Source of the DNA: Hymenobacter sp.
GTDB taxonomy: Bacteria; Bacteroidota; Bacteroidia; Cytophagales; Hymenobacteraceae
Direction of reading: 5' to 3'
NCBI GenBank assembly: GCA_025362615.1
Contig: JANYFQ010000292.1
Location: 1 to 7,196, forward strand
DNA: 7,196 bases
Below, one piece after another: positions 1-6,926 of the stretch (position 1 is its first letter; each line of letters opens with the position of its first letter). Under the pieces are notes generated by a model. It made no database searches. It had not been told where the DNA came from and saw only the letters and a list, made by a program, of their open reading frames with translations. The position numbers and the translations under genes were made by a program.

Positions 1-174
1 GTTCAGCATTACAAAAACAGCACTACCCTTTTCTTGTTTGGCAAGTTGTTCCACCCGTTCAGTTTCGGCCTTAAATTTTCGATATGACTGAATTTTGTTA
101 AATATAACCAAAGACAAAGCAGCCACGGCCAAGCCCAAAACAGAAATTAGTAAAACGCTCTTAGTCTTTTGCAT
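1..174 (-). CDS. Partial gene: N-terminus of a membrane-anchored protein of unknown function
   Basis: The minus strand is open from an ATG at 174 to the left edge, giving the first 58 residues (start MQKTKSVLLISVLGLAVAAL). Residues about 7-25 form one hydrophobic segment after a short positive N-terminus, so this is a signal anchor or uncleaved signal sequence. A charged stretch follows (about 26-50, rich in Lys, Glu and Gln, possibly helical), then a hydrophobic beta-like piece ending FVMLN at the edge. The start is preceded by an A-rich stretch, the usual Bacteroidota initiation context, and no in-frame upstream ATG competes. By hand count it is about 38% GC, clearly below its neighbours. 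It lies 83 bp downstream of icd on the same strand, with a strong terminator between. I do not recognise the family. A short anchored thioredoxin-like protein is possible because such folds often have a hydrophobic strand before the active-site cysteines, but no CxxC lies inside the window, so this is a guess. Confidence 0.7.
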   Translation of the reverse strand, partial: MQKTKSVLLISVLGLAVAALSLVIFNKIQSYRKFKAETERVEQLAKQEKGSAVFVMLN

Positions 175-193
175 TTTTGCATTTTTTAATGTA

Positions 194-230
194 AAAACCT
201 CACGCTAGTGTTGCACTAGCGTGAGGTTTT
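194..230 (-). terminator. Rho-independent terminator of icd
   Basis: A perfect 17-bp inverted repeat (arms 194-210 and 214-230) encloses a 3-nt loop. Read on the minus strand it starts about 33 nt after the icd stop codon and runs straight into five U residues (197-193), the form of an intrinsic terminator. The plus-strand reading also ends in four T residues, so it may work in both directions, although no plus-strand gene is seen here. The next minus-strand start codon is only 19 nt beyond the stem, which is unusual. Confidence 0.9.
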
Positions 231-257
231 GCGTTGGTTACAGCAGCCACTCAGGCG

Positions 258-1523
258 CTACATATTCTTCACAATCTCCGCCCCGAACTCGCTGCATTTC
301 AACAGCGTGGCACCTTCCATCTGCCGCTCGAAATCATACGTGACGCGCTTGCTGGCGATGGCGGCTTCGAGGCCCTTGTTGATGAGGGCGGCGGCGTCCT
401 TCCAGCCCATGTACTCGAGCATCATCACGCCCGAGAGGATGACCGAGCCGGGGTTCACCTTGTCCTGGTTGGCGTACTTGGGGGCCGTGCCGTGGGTGGC
501 CTCAAAAATGGCGTGGCCCGTGACGTAGTTGATGTTGGCCCCCGGCGCGATGCCGATGCCGCCCACGATGGCCGCCAGCGCGTCGGAGATGTAATCGCCG
601 TTCAGGTTCAGCGTCGCCACCACCGAGTAGTCGGCCGGGCGCAGCAAAATCTGCTGCAAAAAAGCATCGGCGATGCTGTCCTTGATAATCATCTTGCCCT
701 GGTCCTGGGCCTGCTTTTGCAGGGCTTCGGCCACGGCCACGCCCTGCTTGGCCACGATTTTATCGTACTGCGCCCAGGTAAACACCTTCGGGCCGAACTC
801 CTTCTCCGCCAGTTCGTAGCCCCAGGTTTTGAAGGCCCCTTCGGTGAATTTCATGATGTTGCCCTTGTGGACAATCGTCACCGAGGGCAGCTTGTGGTCG
901 AGGGCGTACTTGATGGCGGCCCGCACGAGGCGCTCGGTGCCTTCCTTGCTCACGGGCTTGATGCCAAACGACGACGAATCGGGGAAGCGGATTTTCTTCA
1001 CGCCCATCTCGTCCTGCAAAAATTCGAGCATTTTCTGGGCCTGCGGCGTGCCGTTCATGTACTCGATGCCGGCGTAAATGTCCTCCGTGTTTTCGCGGTA
1101 GATGACCATGTTGGTCAGCTCCGGCTTCTTCACCGGCGAGGGCACGCCGGCGTAGTAGCGCACCGGGCGCACGCAGGCGTACAGGTCCAGTTCCTGCCGC
1201 AGGGCCACGTTGAGCGAGCGGATGCCGCCGCCCACGGGCGTGGTCAGCGGGCCTTTGATGCCGACGAGGTACTCGCGGAACGCATCAAGGGTTTCGGTGG
1301 GCAACCAGTTGTTTACCTGCTTGTAAGCTTTCTCGCCGGCCAGCACCTCCTTCCACATCAGTTGCTTTTTGCCGCCGTAGGCTTTCTCCACGGCCGCGTC
1401 AAACACCAGCTTCGAGGCCCGCCAGATGTCCGGCCCCGTACCGTCGCCCTCAATGAAGGGAATCGTGGGCTTGTCGGGAACATTGAGCTTGCCGTTTTTA
1501 ATCGTGATTTTCTGCTCTGCCAT
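258..1523 (-). CDS. icd: NADP-dependent isocitrate dehydrogenase
   Basis: Oxidative decarboxylation of isocitrate to 2-oxoglutarate with reduction of NADP, in the cytoplasmic TCA cycle; a homodimer in this family. The 421 residues match the E. coli-type enzyme (416) end to end. The substrate-binding loop GGGIRSLNVALRQ (98-110) holds Ser103, equivalent to the Ser113 that AceK phosphorylates in E. coli. Further isocitrate residues are Asn105, Arg109, Arg119, Arg143 and Tyr150, with catalytic Lys220. Metal ligands are Asp282, Asp310 and Asp314, the last two in the family signature NLNGDYISDALAAIVGG. HGTAPKYANQDKVNPGS (344-360) with Lys349 and Tyr350, plus Tyr396 and Arg400 in VTYDFER, are the residues that select NADP over NAD. 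The ATG at 1523 is placed as in homologues and has no Shine-Dalgarno sequence. No TAnnTTTG box was found in the 146-bp gap upstream, so its promoter is unresolved. It ends with TAG ahead of a strong terminator. Whether an AceK exists in this organism cannot be seen here. Confidence 0.97.
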   Translation of the reverse strand: MAEQKITIKNGKLNVPDKPTIPFIEGDGTGPDIWRASKLVFDAAVEKAYGGKKQLMWKEVLAGEKAYKQVNNWLPTETLDAFREYLVGIKGPLTTPVGGGIRSLNVALRQELDLYACVRPVRYYAGVPSPVKKPELTNMVIYRENTEDIYAGIEYMNGTPQAQKMLEFLQDEMGVKKIRFPDSSSFGIKPVSKEGTERLVRAAIKYALDHKLPSVTIVHKGNIMKFTEGAFKTWGYELAEKEFGPKVFTWAQYDKIVAKQGVAVAEALQKQAQDQGKMIIKDSIADAFLQQILLRPADYSVVATLNLNGDYISDALAAIVGGIGIAPGANINYVTGHAIFEATHGTAPKYANQDKVNPGSVILSGVMMLEYMGWKDAAALINKGLEAAIASKRVTYDFERQMEGATLLKCSEFGAEIVKNM

Positions 1524-1574
1524 GATGGGTGAAGTTGATTGTTGAGTGGGAAGTGGTGATTTGAATTGTTAAAT

Positions 1575-1669
1575 TGTTGCATTGCTTAATTGTTGCTCAT
1601 ATGTGCCCTGGCGAACTGCACCCCCTGCGAGACAGATGCACTCGCCAGCAACAATTAAGCAATGCAACA
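1575..1669. repeat. Long inverted repeat between the M16 peptidase gene and icd
   Basis: Arms 1575-1597 and 1647-1669 are perfect reverse complements over 23 bp, separated by 49 bp. The right arm begins at the base next to the peptidase TGA (1672-1670). Inside, 1608-1614 can pair with 1642-1648 and TGCA 1617-1620 with TGCA 1637-1640, so the RNA could fold as a long interrupted hairpin; the inner stem takes the last two bases of the right arm. There is no U-tract after the stem on either strand, so it is not a classical intrinsic terminator. It may be the folded 3' end of the peptidase mRNA, a processing site, or the remains of a small palindromic element. No target-site duplication is evident. 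Confidence 0.75.
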
Positions 1670-4669
1670 TCAATACCCGAAAAGCTCTTTTAGCGTTAGC
1701 TGCTGCACGGTGCCATACTTGGCCAACGCCTTAAAATTCAGCCGGTCTTTGGCCCCAATCACCAGGATTACCTGGTTTTGGCCCTTGACTTTGCTGGTTT
1801 GAAACTTCTGTAAATCGGCCAGGCTCATGCCCTGGGTTTGGGCGTAGATGTCGCGGCGCACATCGTAGTCGAGGCCCAGGCGGCGGGCGCGTTCGTAGCT
1901 CGTCAGGATGTTGCCCTTCGTGATGCGTTCGGTGCTGATGCTGTTGCGGATGGCGTTTTTGGCGATGGACAGGTTGGCATCGGCGGCGGGCATATCGGTC
2001 AGCAGGGCCTCCATGCCGGCCATTGCTTCGGGCAGCTTGTCGCTCTGCGTGCCGATGTAGCTCATGATGTAGTTGGAGCGCCCGGTCCGGTCGGCGTTCG
2101 AGTAGCGCGACATGGCGGTGTACGCCAGTGCCTTGCTCTCGCGCAAGTCCTGAAACACAATGCTGCTCATGCCCCCGCCAAAGTACTCGTTGTACAGGCT
2201 CACCGTCGGCACCAGTGTTTTGTCGTACAGGTCGCCCTTGGTCAGAAACAGGATTTCGGCCTGCACCATCTTGTAATCGGCCCAGTACACGCGGCGGTCT
2301 TTCAGCGGCTGCTCGGCGAAATCGTTGGTCGCCGGAGCGGGCGCGAGGGTGGGGGTGGTGCGGTGCTGCGCGCGAACGAGGTCGGTAGTAGCATCCAACG
2401 CACGCGGCCCGTAGTACAGCGCCCGGTGCTGGTACGCGGGCAGCTTGGCCAGCAGCGCCAGCAGTTGCACCGGTTTCAATGCCTTCAACTGACTTTCGCT
2501 CAACACGTTGGTGAAGGGGTTTTTCGCCCCGTACTTCACGTAGTTCACCATCGCAGCGTTCAAAATCACGCCTTTGTTGAGTTTAGCATCCTGACGGCCT
2601 TTTAGGGTGCCAGCCACCATGTTGGTGAGGGCTGCCGCGTCGGGCCGGGGGCTGTTCAGCAGCAACTCAAACAACTTCAAAGCCGGCTCCAGGTTGGTGT
2701 CGAGGCCGCTGAGGCTCAACGTAGTGCGGTCCGGCCCGCTGCCAACCGAGAACGAGCAACCCAGTTTGTAAAACTCCTGTTGCAGTTGTTCGGCCGAGTA
2801 TTGGCCTGCGCCCAGGTATTGCAGGTAGTCGGTGGCCAGGGCCCAGCGCGGGTCGTTGTTGGTGCCGAGGTCGAAGACGTAATTGAGCGAAAACAGGCCG
2901 TTTTCGCTGTTTTTGGTGTAGTACAGCGGCAGGCCCGACTTGATGTCGGTCTGTTGAATATCTTTCTGGTAGTCCACAAACACCGGCTGCAGCTCCGGTG
3001 CGGGCGTGGCCGTCAGCTCCTTATAAAAAACCGAAGCTGCGTCGCGGTTCACCGGCACCGGCGTAATGGCGGGCTTCACCACCTTCACCGCGTTGGGGTC
3101 GGCACCGGTGCGTTTGTACACGAGGGCGTAGCCGTTGCCGTAGTACTGATTGGCGAAGGCCACGAGTTCGGCCTTCGTGATGGTGCCGAAATCTGCCTGC
3201 ATCTTCAGATAATCGGCCCAGCCAACGCGCTGAATGAACGCCGCGTACATGGCAGAAGCGCGGCTCTCGTTGCTCTCGTACGACTTGGTCAGGCTCAATT
3301 TTTCGTTGTTCACGATGGCCGGAATGAGCCAGTCCGGGAAGTCGCCGCGCTTTACTTTGGCGAGTTCGCCGAGTAGCAAATCGCGCACGGCTTCCAGTTT
3401 CTGCCCGCTGCGCGGCGTTCCGTACAGTACGTGAGCCGAGTAGTCGTTGGCTGCGTCCAAAAAGCTGGCCGCTTGCAGCACTTTCTGCTGCTGGTTCAGG
3501 TCCAGGTCAATCAGGCCGGCCTGCCCGTTGGTCAGCACCCGGTCGAGCATCCGCGCCAGCAGCCCCTCGCGGGTGGTTTGGCCAGGCAGGCGGAAACCCA
3601 CCATCACATTTTCCGATTGCGGCCCCACAATCTCGCGCACCAGCGGCGCGGTCAGGGGCTGCTCTACCGGGGCCGTAAACGTGGGCACCGGCCGGGCCGG
3701 CTGGCTGCCGAAGTGTTTGTCAATCAGTCGAATGGTAGCATTGTAATCCAGGTCGCCGCTCAGGCACAGCGCCACGTTGCCGGGCACATAGTACTTCTCA
3801 AAGTACCGCTTGATTTCGGTGATGGACGGGTTTTGCAAATGCTCAATTGTGCCAATCGTCGTCTGCGTCCCGTAAGGATGGGTGGGGTAGAGGGCCTTGT
3901 TCAGCGCCTCAAACTCCTTGTTAAAATCCGAGTCCAGCCCCCGGTTTTTCTCCTCGTACACCGCTTCCAACTCCGTATGAAACAGGCGGGGCACCATTTC
4001 GCGCAGCCGCTCGCTCTCAATCGCCGCCCACTTTTCGAGTTGGTTGCTCGGGATATCGTCCTGGTAAACAGTTTCTTCGTTGCTAGTGTGGGCGTTCGTG
4101 CCCTTCGCCCCAATGGCACCCATCACCTTATCGTACTCGTTGGGCACGGCAAACGTGGCGGCCACGCCCGAAATGGAGTCAATCTGATGGTAGGTGCGCT
4201 TGCGGGCGGCCGGGTCGTTGCGCTGGCCGCGATAGACTTCGTAAAGTGCCTCAATCTTATCAAGCTCGGCCTTTTCTTTGCCCCAGTCCTGCGTACCTAG
4301 TTTCGACGTGCCCTTGAACACCATGTGTTCCAGGTAGTGGGCCAGGCCGGTGGCGGTGGCCGGGTCGTTCTTCGAGCCGGCCCGCACGGCGAGGTAGGTT
4401 TGAATGCGGGGTGCGTCTTTGTAGTCTGAGAGGTAGACCGTCAGCCCATTATCCAACTTGTAAATGCGAACGCCGAGCGGGTCGTTTGGCACCGACTCGT
4501 AGCGGTACTCCTTGGCGGCGGGCGGGGCCGCAACGGCGGCCGTTGGGGTTGGCGGCGCAACTATTGCCGCCGCTGGCTTACTTGTTTGGCACTGAAAGGT
4601 GGCAAAACTCAACGCCGCCAGAGCGGGCAGTAACAGCAAAGGGGTTTTGTTCACGAACCAGATGGGCAC
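1670..4669 (-). CDS. Exported M16 family zinc metallopeptidase (insulinase/pitrilysin type)
   Basis: A 999-residue two-lobed M16 peptidase, expected to act in the periplasm or at the outer membrane on peptides or unfolded polypeptides; the substrate is unknown. The inverted zinc motif HYLEH is at 111-115 (His111 and His115 ligands, Glu114 catalytic), and the third ligand is Glu239 or Glu240 in AVYEEKN. These lie about 125 residues after His115 instead of about 76, owing to a helical, charged insertion at about 124-175 seen in Bacteroidota relatives. The inactive C-terminal half carries the conserved FQDLRESKALAYTA (839-852). Total length resembles E. coli PqqL and pitrilysin. The N-terminus has a hydrophobic signal segment (about 9-25), Cys27, and a Pro/Ala-rich linker (32-52). 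The sequence before Cys27 (TFQC) is a poor lipobox, so lipoprotein status is open. The start is GTG at 4669; an in-frame TGA lies four codons upstream and there is no ATG. A second GTG at 4654 (residue 6) is an equally plausible start. A promoter box lies just upstream, indicating its own transcription unit. Confidence 0.93.
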   Translation of the reverse strand: MPIWFVNKTPLLLLPALAALSFATFQCQTSKPAAAIVAPPTPTAAVAAPPAAKEYRYESVPNDPLGVRIYKLDNGLTVYLSDYKDAPRIQTYLAVRAGSKNDPATATGLAHYLEHMVFKGTSKLGTQDWGKEKAELDKIEALYEVYRGQRNDPAARKRTYHQIDSISGVAATFAVPNEYDKVMGAIGAKGTNAHTSNEETVYQDDIPSNQLEKWAAIESERLREMVPRLFHTELEAVYEEKNRGLDSDFNKEFEALNKALYPTHPYGTQTTIGTIEHLQNPSITEIKRYFEKYYVPGNVALCLSGDLDYNATIRLIDKHFGSQPARPVPTFTAPVEQPLTAPLVREIVGPQSENVMVGFRLPGQTTREGLLARMLDRVLTNGQAGLIDLDLNQQQKVLQAASFLDAANDYSAHVLYGTPRSGQKLEAVRDLLLGELAKVKRGDFPDWLIPAIVNNEKLSLTKSYESNESRASAMYAAFIQRVGWADYLKMQADFGTITKAELVAFANQYYGNGYALVYKRTGADPNAVKVVKPAITPVPVNRDAASVFYKELTATPAPELQPVFVDYQKDIQQTDIKSGLPLYYTKNSENGLFSLNYVFDLGTNNDPRWALATDYLQYLGAGQYSAEQLQQEFYKLGCSFSVGSGPDRTTLSLSGLDTNLEPALKLFELLLNSPRPDAAALTNMVAGTLKGRQDAKLNKGVILNAAMVNYVKYGAKNPFTNVLSESQLKALKPVQLLALLAKLPAYQHRALYYGPRALDATTDLVRAQHRTTPTLAPAPATNDFAEQPLKDRRVYWADYKMVQAEILFLTKGDLYDKTLVPTVSLYNEYFGGGMSSIVFQDLRESKALAYTAMSRYSNADRTGRSNYIMSYIGTQSDKLPEAMAGMEALLTDMPAADANLSIAKNAIRNSISTERITKGNILTSYERARRLGLDYDVRRDIYAQTQGMSLADLQKFQTSKVKGQNQVILVIGAKDRLNFKALAKYGTVQQLTLKELFGY

Positions 4670-4692
4670 TAATGTAAGTCACTTTGGAGAAA

Positions 4693-4700
4693 CAAAGGTA
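4693..4700 (-). promoter_or_regulatory. Bacteroidota-type -7 box (TACCTTTG) for the M16 peptidase gene
   Basis: Minus-strand TACCTTTG fits the Bacteroidota consensus TAnnTTTG exactly and lies 23 nt upstream of the GTG at 4669, giving an expected leader of roughly 15-20 nt. The matching -33 TTG is not clear: at that distance there is only a T-rich tract (minus strand, about 4730-4712), which could act as an upstream element or serve dnaX transcript termination. The rest of the 131-bp gap to dnaX (4701-4800) holds no gene or convincing terminator. Confidence 0.65.
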
Positions 4701-4800
4701 GCGAACGGATAGAAAAATAAAAAAGAAAGTTTTGCCGTATATTGCACAATTTTGGATGCCGCACAAGCTGTACTTGGTGGTGCAGCGCCTCGGAACCGTC

Positions 4801-6852
4801 CTAATACGCCGTTTCCAGCCCCAGCCGCTCCTTTGCCTCCTGCAACGCTGGGAACTTCTCCGCCAGGTAGTTAAACTTGTCCGTGGAGGTGTAGAGCTTG
4901 CGCGGCCCCGCCGTGCTGGCCGCCACCACCGGCAGCACGTTCAGCAGGCGATGGCCGGTGCGGCGACGCAGCTCGCCCAGAAACTCCGTGCGCATCTCGT
5001 TAAATTGCCCTACTTGTACGCTGTTGTCAAGGCGCAACTCAATTTGATGCTCGGCGTCGGCAGCCACGGGGCGGTTGAGCAGCGTGTATTCCGACATCTT
5101 TTCCTGAGCCTGCCGCTCGTTGGTCATTTCCCTCCACACCCGACTGAGTAGCGCAGCATCCACCGGAAGCACTGGCCCCGTGCTTAGGGCCGTCGGCGGC
5201 GCTTCGGCCACGGCCGCAGCGGGGCTTTGCTGCCCCACATCCTTGAGGCTGGGCATGAGGCTGGGCGCACCCGAGCGCCGCTCAAAAATGCCCGCCGCCT
5301 TGGGTTTGGGCTGCGGCTCCAGTCCTTCCATGCTCGGCTCACCAATTTCAATATGCGGCAGCGTGTCGCGCATCAGGTGCCGCGCGGTGATGGCGGCGGT
5401 CGGGTCGGCCTCAATGCTGGGGGTGTCGTGCAGCTCGGGCACGCCGCTGGCCACGGGCAGCGGGTCGGGGCCGTCGGCGGGGGTGTTGGTGAGGGGTTCG
5501 GGCAGGTGCCGGCCGCTCACGTAGGCCGGGGCCACGTCCGCCGCCGGCGAAGTCAATGGGTTAGCTTCAAGCTGATAGTCGGCACGTTGTGGCTCAATAG
5601 CGCGTTGTGGCGCGGGAGCAGACTGGGCAAGCGGTTGATTTGACGCGGCTTCCGGCGTAACTGCTACGCCGTTGCCGTCGCTAGTTTTTTTTTTAGCCTC
5701 GCCGTTGTCCGACGCGGCTCCGGCCTGGGCGCTGTGCTGCCGCACAAACTCCACGGCGCCCGTGAGGTAGGCCAGCTTCATCAGCACCAGCTCGACGTGC
5801 AGCCGTTGATTCTTGGCTTGCTTAAAGTCGCGGTCGCACTGGCTCATCAAGTTGAGCGACGAGAGCAAAAAAGCCAGCGGCGAAGCCTGACCCTGCGCAA
5901 TATACTTCTGCCTGATGCCCTCCGAAACCTCCAGCAGCTGCACCGTCACGGGGTCTTTGCACACCAGCAGGCCGCGCAGGTGCTCGGCGGTGCCCACCAC
6001 AAAATTGTGCAGGTCAAAGCCTTGCTGCATCACCTCGTCGAGCAGCAGCAGCGCGGCCGATAAATCCTGCCCTAGCAGCGCGTCCACGAGCCGGAAATAG
6101 TAGTCGTAGTCGAGGATATGCAGGTTCTGCACCACGTCGCGGTAGGCGAGGTGGCTACCCGAAAACGTCACCATCTGGTCGAACATCGACAGGGCATCGC
6201 GCAGGCCGCCGTCGGCCTTCTGGGCCAGCAGGTGCAGGGCATCGTCGTCGGCCGTAATCTGCTCCTGGTCGGCCACGTAGCGCAGGTGCCGGCTCATGTC
6301 TTCCACCCGAATCCGGCTGAAATCAAACACCTGGCAGCGCGAAAGAATGGTCGGAATAATTTTGTGGCGCTCGGTGGTAGCCAGGATGAAAATGGCGTAG
6401 CTCGGCGGCTCCTCCAGCGTTTTCAGAAACGCATTAAAGGCTGCATTCGAGAGCATATGCACCTCGTCAATAATGTAAATTTTGTAGCGGCTGCCGGCCT
6501 GCGGCGGGTAGCGCACCTGCTCCACCAGCCCCCGAATATCTTCCACCGAGTTGTTGGAAGCAGCATCCAACTCATGAACATTGAACGAAGCGTTGTTTTG
6601 AAACGCCTGGCACGAAGCGCATTGCCCGCAGGCTTCGGTATCGGCCGCGAGGTTGGTGCAGTTGATGGTTTTGGCCAGGATGCGGGCACAGGTGGTTTTG
6701 CCCACCCCGCGCGGGCCGCAAAACAGAAACGCCTGGGCCAGGTGCTGGCTTTGAATGGCGTTTTGCAGCGTCGTGGTGACGTGCTGCTGCCCCACCACGC
6801 TGCGAAACGTGGACGGGCGGTACTTGCGGGCCGAAACAACAAAATTCTCCAT
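4801..6852 (-). CDS. dnaX: DNA polymerase III subunit gamma/tau
   Basis: ATPase of the clamp loader, which opens the sliding clamp and places it on primed DNA; the long tau form also holds the polymerase. Of 683 residues, about 1-370 are the conserved clamp-loader core. It shows Walker A GPRGVGKTT (46-54), the zinc module Cys65, Cys75, Cys78 and Cys81, Walker B YIIDEVHML (126-134) with Asp129 and Glu130, ILATTERHKIIPTILSRC (156-173) with the SRC motif, and sensor 2 GGLRDALSMFDQ (215-226). Residues about 371-560 are a low-complexity linker rich in Ala and Pro. About 565-683 form the C-terminal, tau-specific domain. The linker begins next to a run of ten A residues (codons 387-390) that is a likely frameshift site. 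The ATG at 6852 gives the usual N-terminus (MENFVVSARKYRP) and has no Shine-Dalgarno sequence. It is transcribed alone from a promoter near 6965-6995, divergent from ssrA, and ends with TAG at 4801. Confidence 0.97.
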   Translation of the reverse strand: MENFVVSARKYRPSTFRSVVGQQHVTTTLQNAIQSQHLAQAFLFCGPRGVGKTTCARILAKTINCTNLAADTEACGQCASCQAFQNNASFNVHELDAASNNSVEDIRGLVEQVRYPPQAGSRYKIYIIDEVHMLSNAAFNAFLKTLEEPPSYAIFILATTERHKIIPTILSRCQVFDFSRIRVEDMSRHLRYVADQEQITADDDALHLLAQKADGGLRDALSMFDQMVTFSGSHLAYRDVVQNLHILDYDYYFRLVDALLGQDLSAALLLLDEVMQQGFDLHNFVVGTAEHLRGLLVCKDPVTVQLLEVSEGIRQKYIAQGQASPLAFLLSSLNLMSQCDRDFKQAKNQRLHVELVLMKLAYLTGAVEFVRQHSAQAGAASDNGEAKKKTSDGNGVAVTPEAASNQPLAQSAPAPQRAIEPQRADYQLEANPLTSPAADVAPAYVSGRHLPEPLTNTPADGPDPLPVASGVPELHDTPSIEADPTAAITARHLMRDTLPHIEIGEPSMEGLEPQPKPKAAGIFERRSGAPSLMPSLKDVGQQSPAAAVAEAPPTALSTGPVLPVDAALLSRVWREMTNERQAQEKMSEYTLLNRPVAADAEHQIELRLDNSVQVGQFNEMRTEFLGELRRRTGHRLLNVLPVVAASTAGPRKLYTSTDKFNYLAEKFPALQEAKERLGLETAY
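5653..5671 (-). other. Small hairpin downstream of the dnaX A-run
   Basis: On the mRNA, a 7-bp perfect stem (CGGCGTA with TACGCCG) and a 5-nt loop begin 13 nt after the last A of the run. A hairpin downstream stimulates ribosomal -1 frameshifting in E. coli dnaX. The spacing here is longer than the usual 5-9 nt and the stem is short, so a stimulating role is only possible. The alternative-frame TAG at 5666-5664 lies at the start of its descending arm. Confidence 0.35.
5681..5694 (-). other. dnaX: Probable programmed slippage site in dnaX (A10, then CTAG)
   Basis: On the coding strand ten consecutive A (5694-5685) read AAA AAA AAA ACT in frame, at residues 387-390, right after the clamp-loader core. 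If the transcript gains one A, or the ribosome slips back one base, the next codons are AAC TAG, so the product ends at residue 390 (gamma-like). If one A is lost, translation reads CTA GCG ACG GCA ACG GCG and stops at TAG 5666-5664, giving 395 residues. Known precedents are transcriptional slippage on an A run in Thermus dnaX and ribosomal -1 frameshifting in E. coli dnaX. The function here is inferred from position and stop placement. Confidence 0.75.
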
Positions 6853-6926
6853 AAACAGCTGGCCAATAGCTTTTAGCTGATGGCTGTTGGCTTCTTTTTC
6901 TCAAAGAAATAGCTCACCGGTGCCTT

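Noticed and set aside
234..1532. Long plus-strand reading frame (432 codons) covering all of icd
   Set aside because: It is antisense to an unmistakable icd gene. The protein is rich in His, Arg, Gly and Val with no recognisable family; GC-rich codon use on the real strand removes stops from the opposite frame.
3431..4300. Plus-strand reading frame of 289 codons inside the M16 peptidase gene, with others at 1838-2605 and 2780-3376
   Set aside because: All are antisense to conserved peptidase sequence, and their translations look like reverse-frame composition with no domain or initiation context.
4741..4750. Near-palindrome ATTGCACAAT upstream of the peptidase gene
   Set aside because: Four-base arms are too short to support an operator call, and there is no second copy at a meaningful spacing.
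4732..4803. Possible terminator after dnaX (CAAG/CTTG with GCA/TGC pairing on the minus strand)
   Set aside because: The stem is short with a 3-nt bulge, and no U-tract follows directly; the T-rich tract near 4712-4730 is too far away to pair it with confidence.
5685..5694. The T10/A10 run as a sequencing error hiding a dnaX frameshift
   Set aside because: The reading frame with exactly ten bases stays open to a normal C-terminus of 683 residues, whereas nine or eleven would truncate the gene, so the given length is consistent.
6118..6876. Plus-strand reading frame of 252 codons opposite the start of dnaX
   Set aside because: It is antisense to the most conserved part of dnaX (Walker A, zinc module, Walker B), so the coding constraint is fully explained by dnaX.
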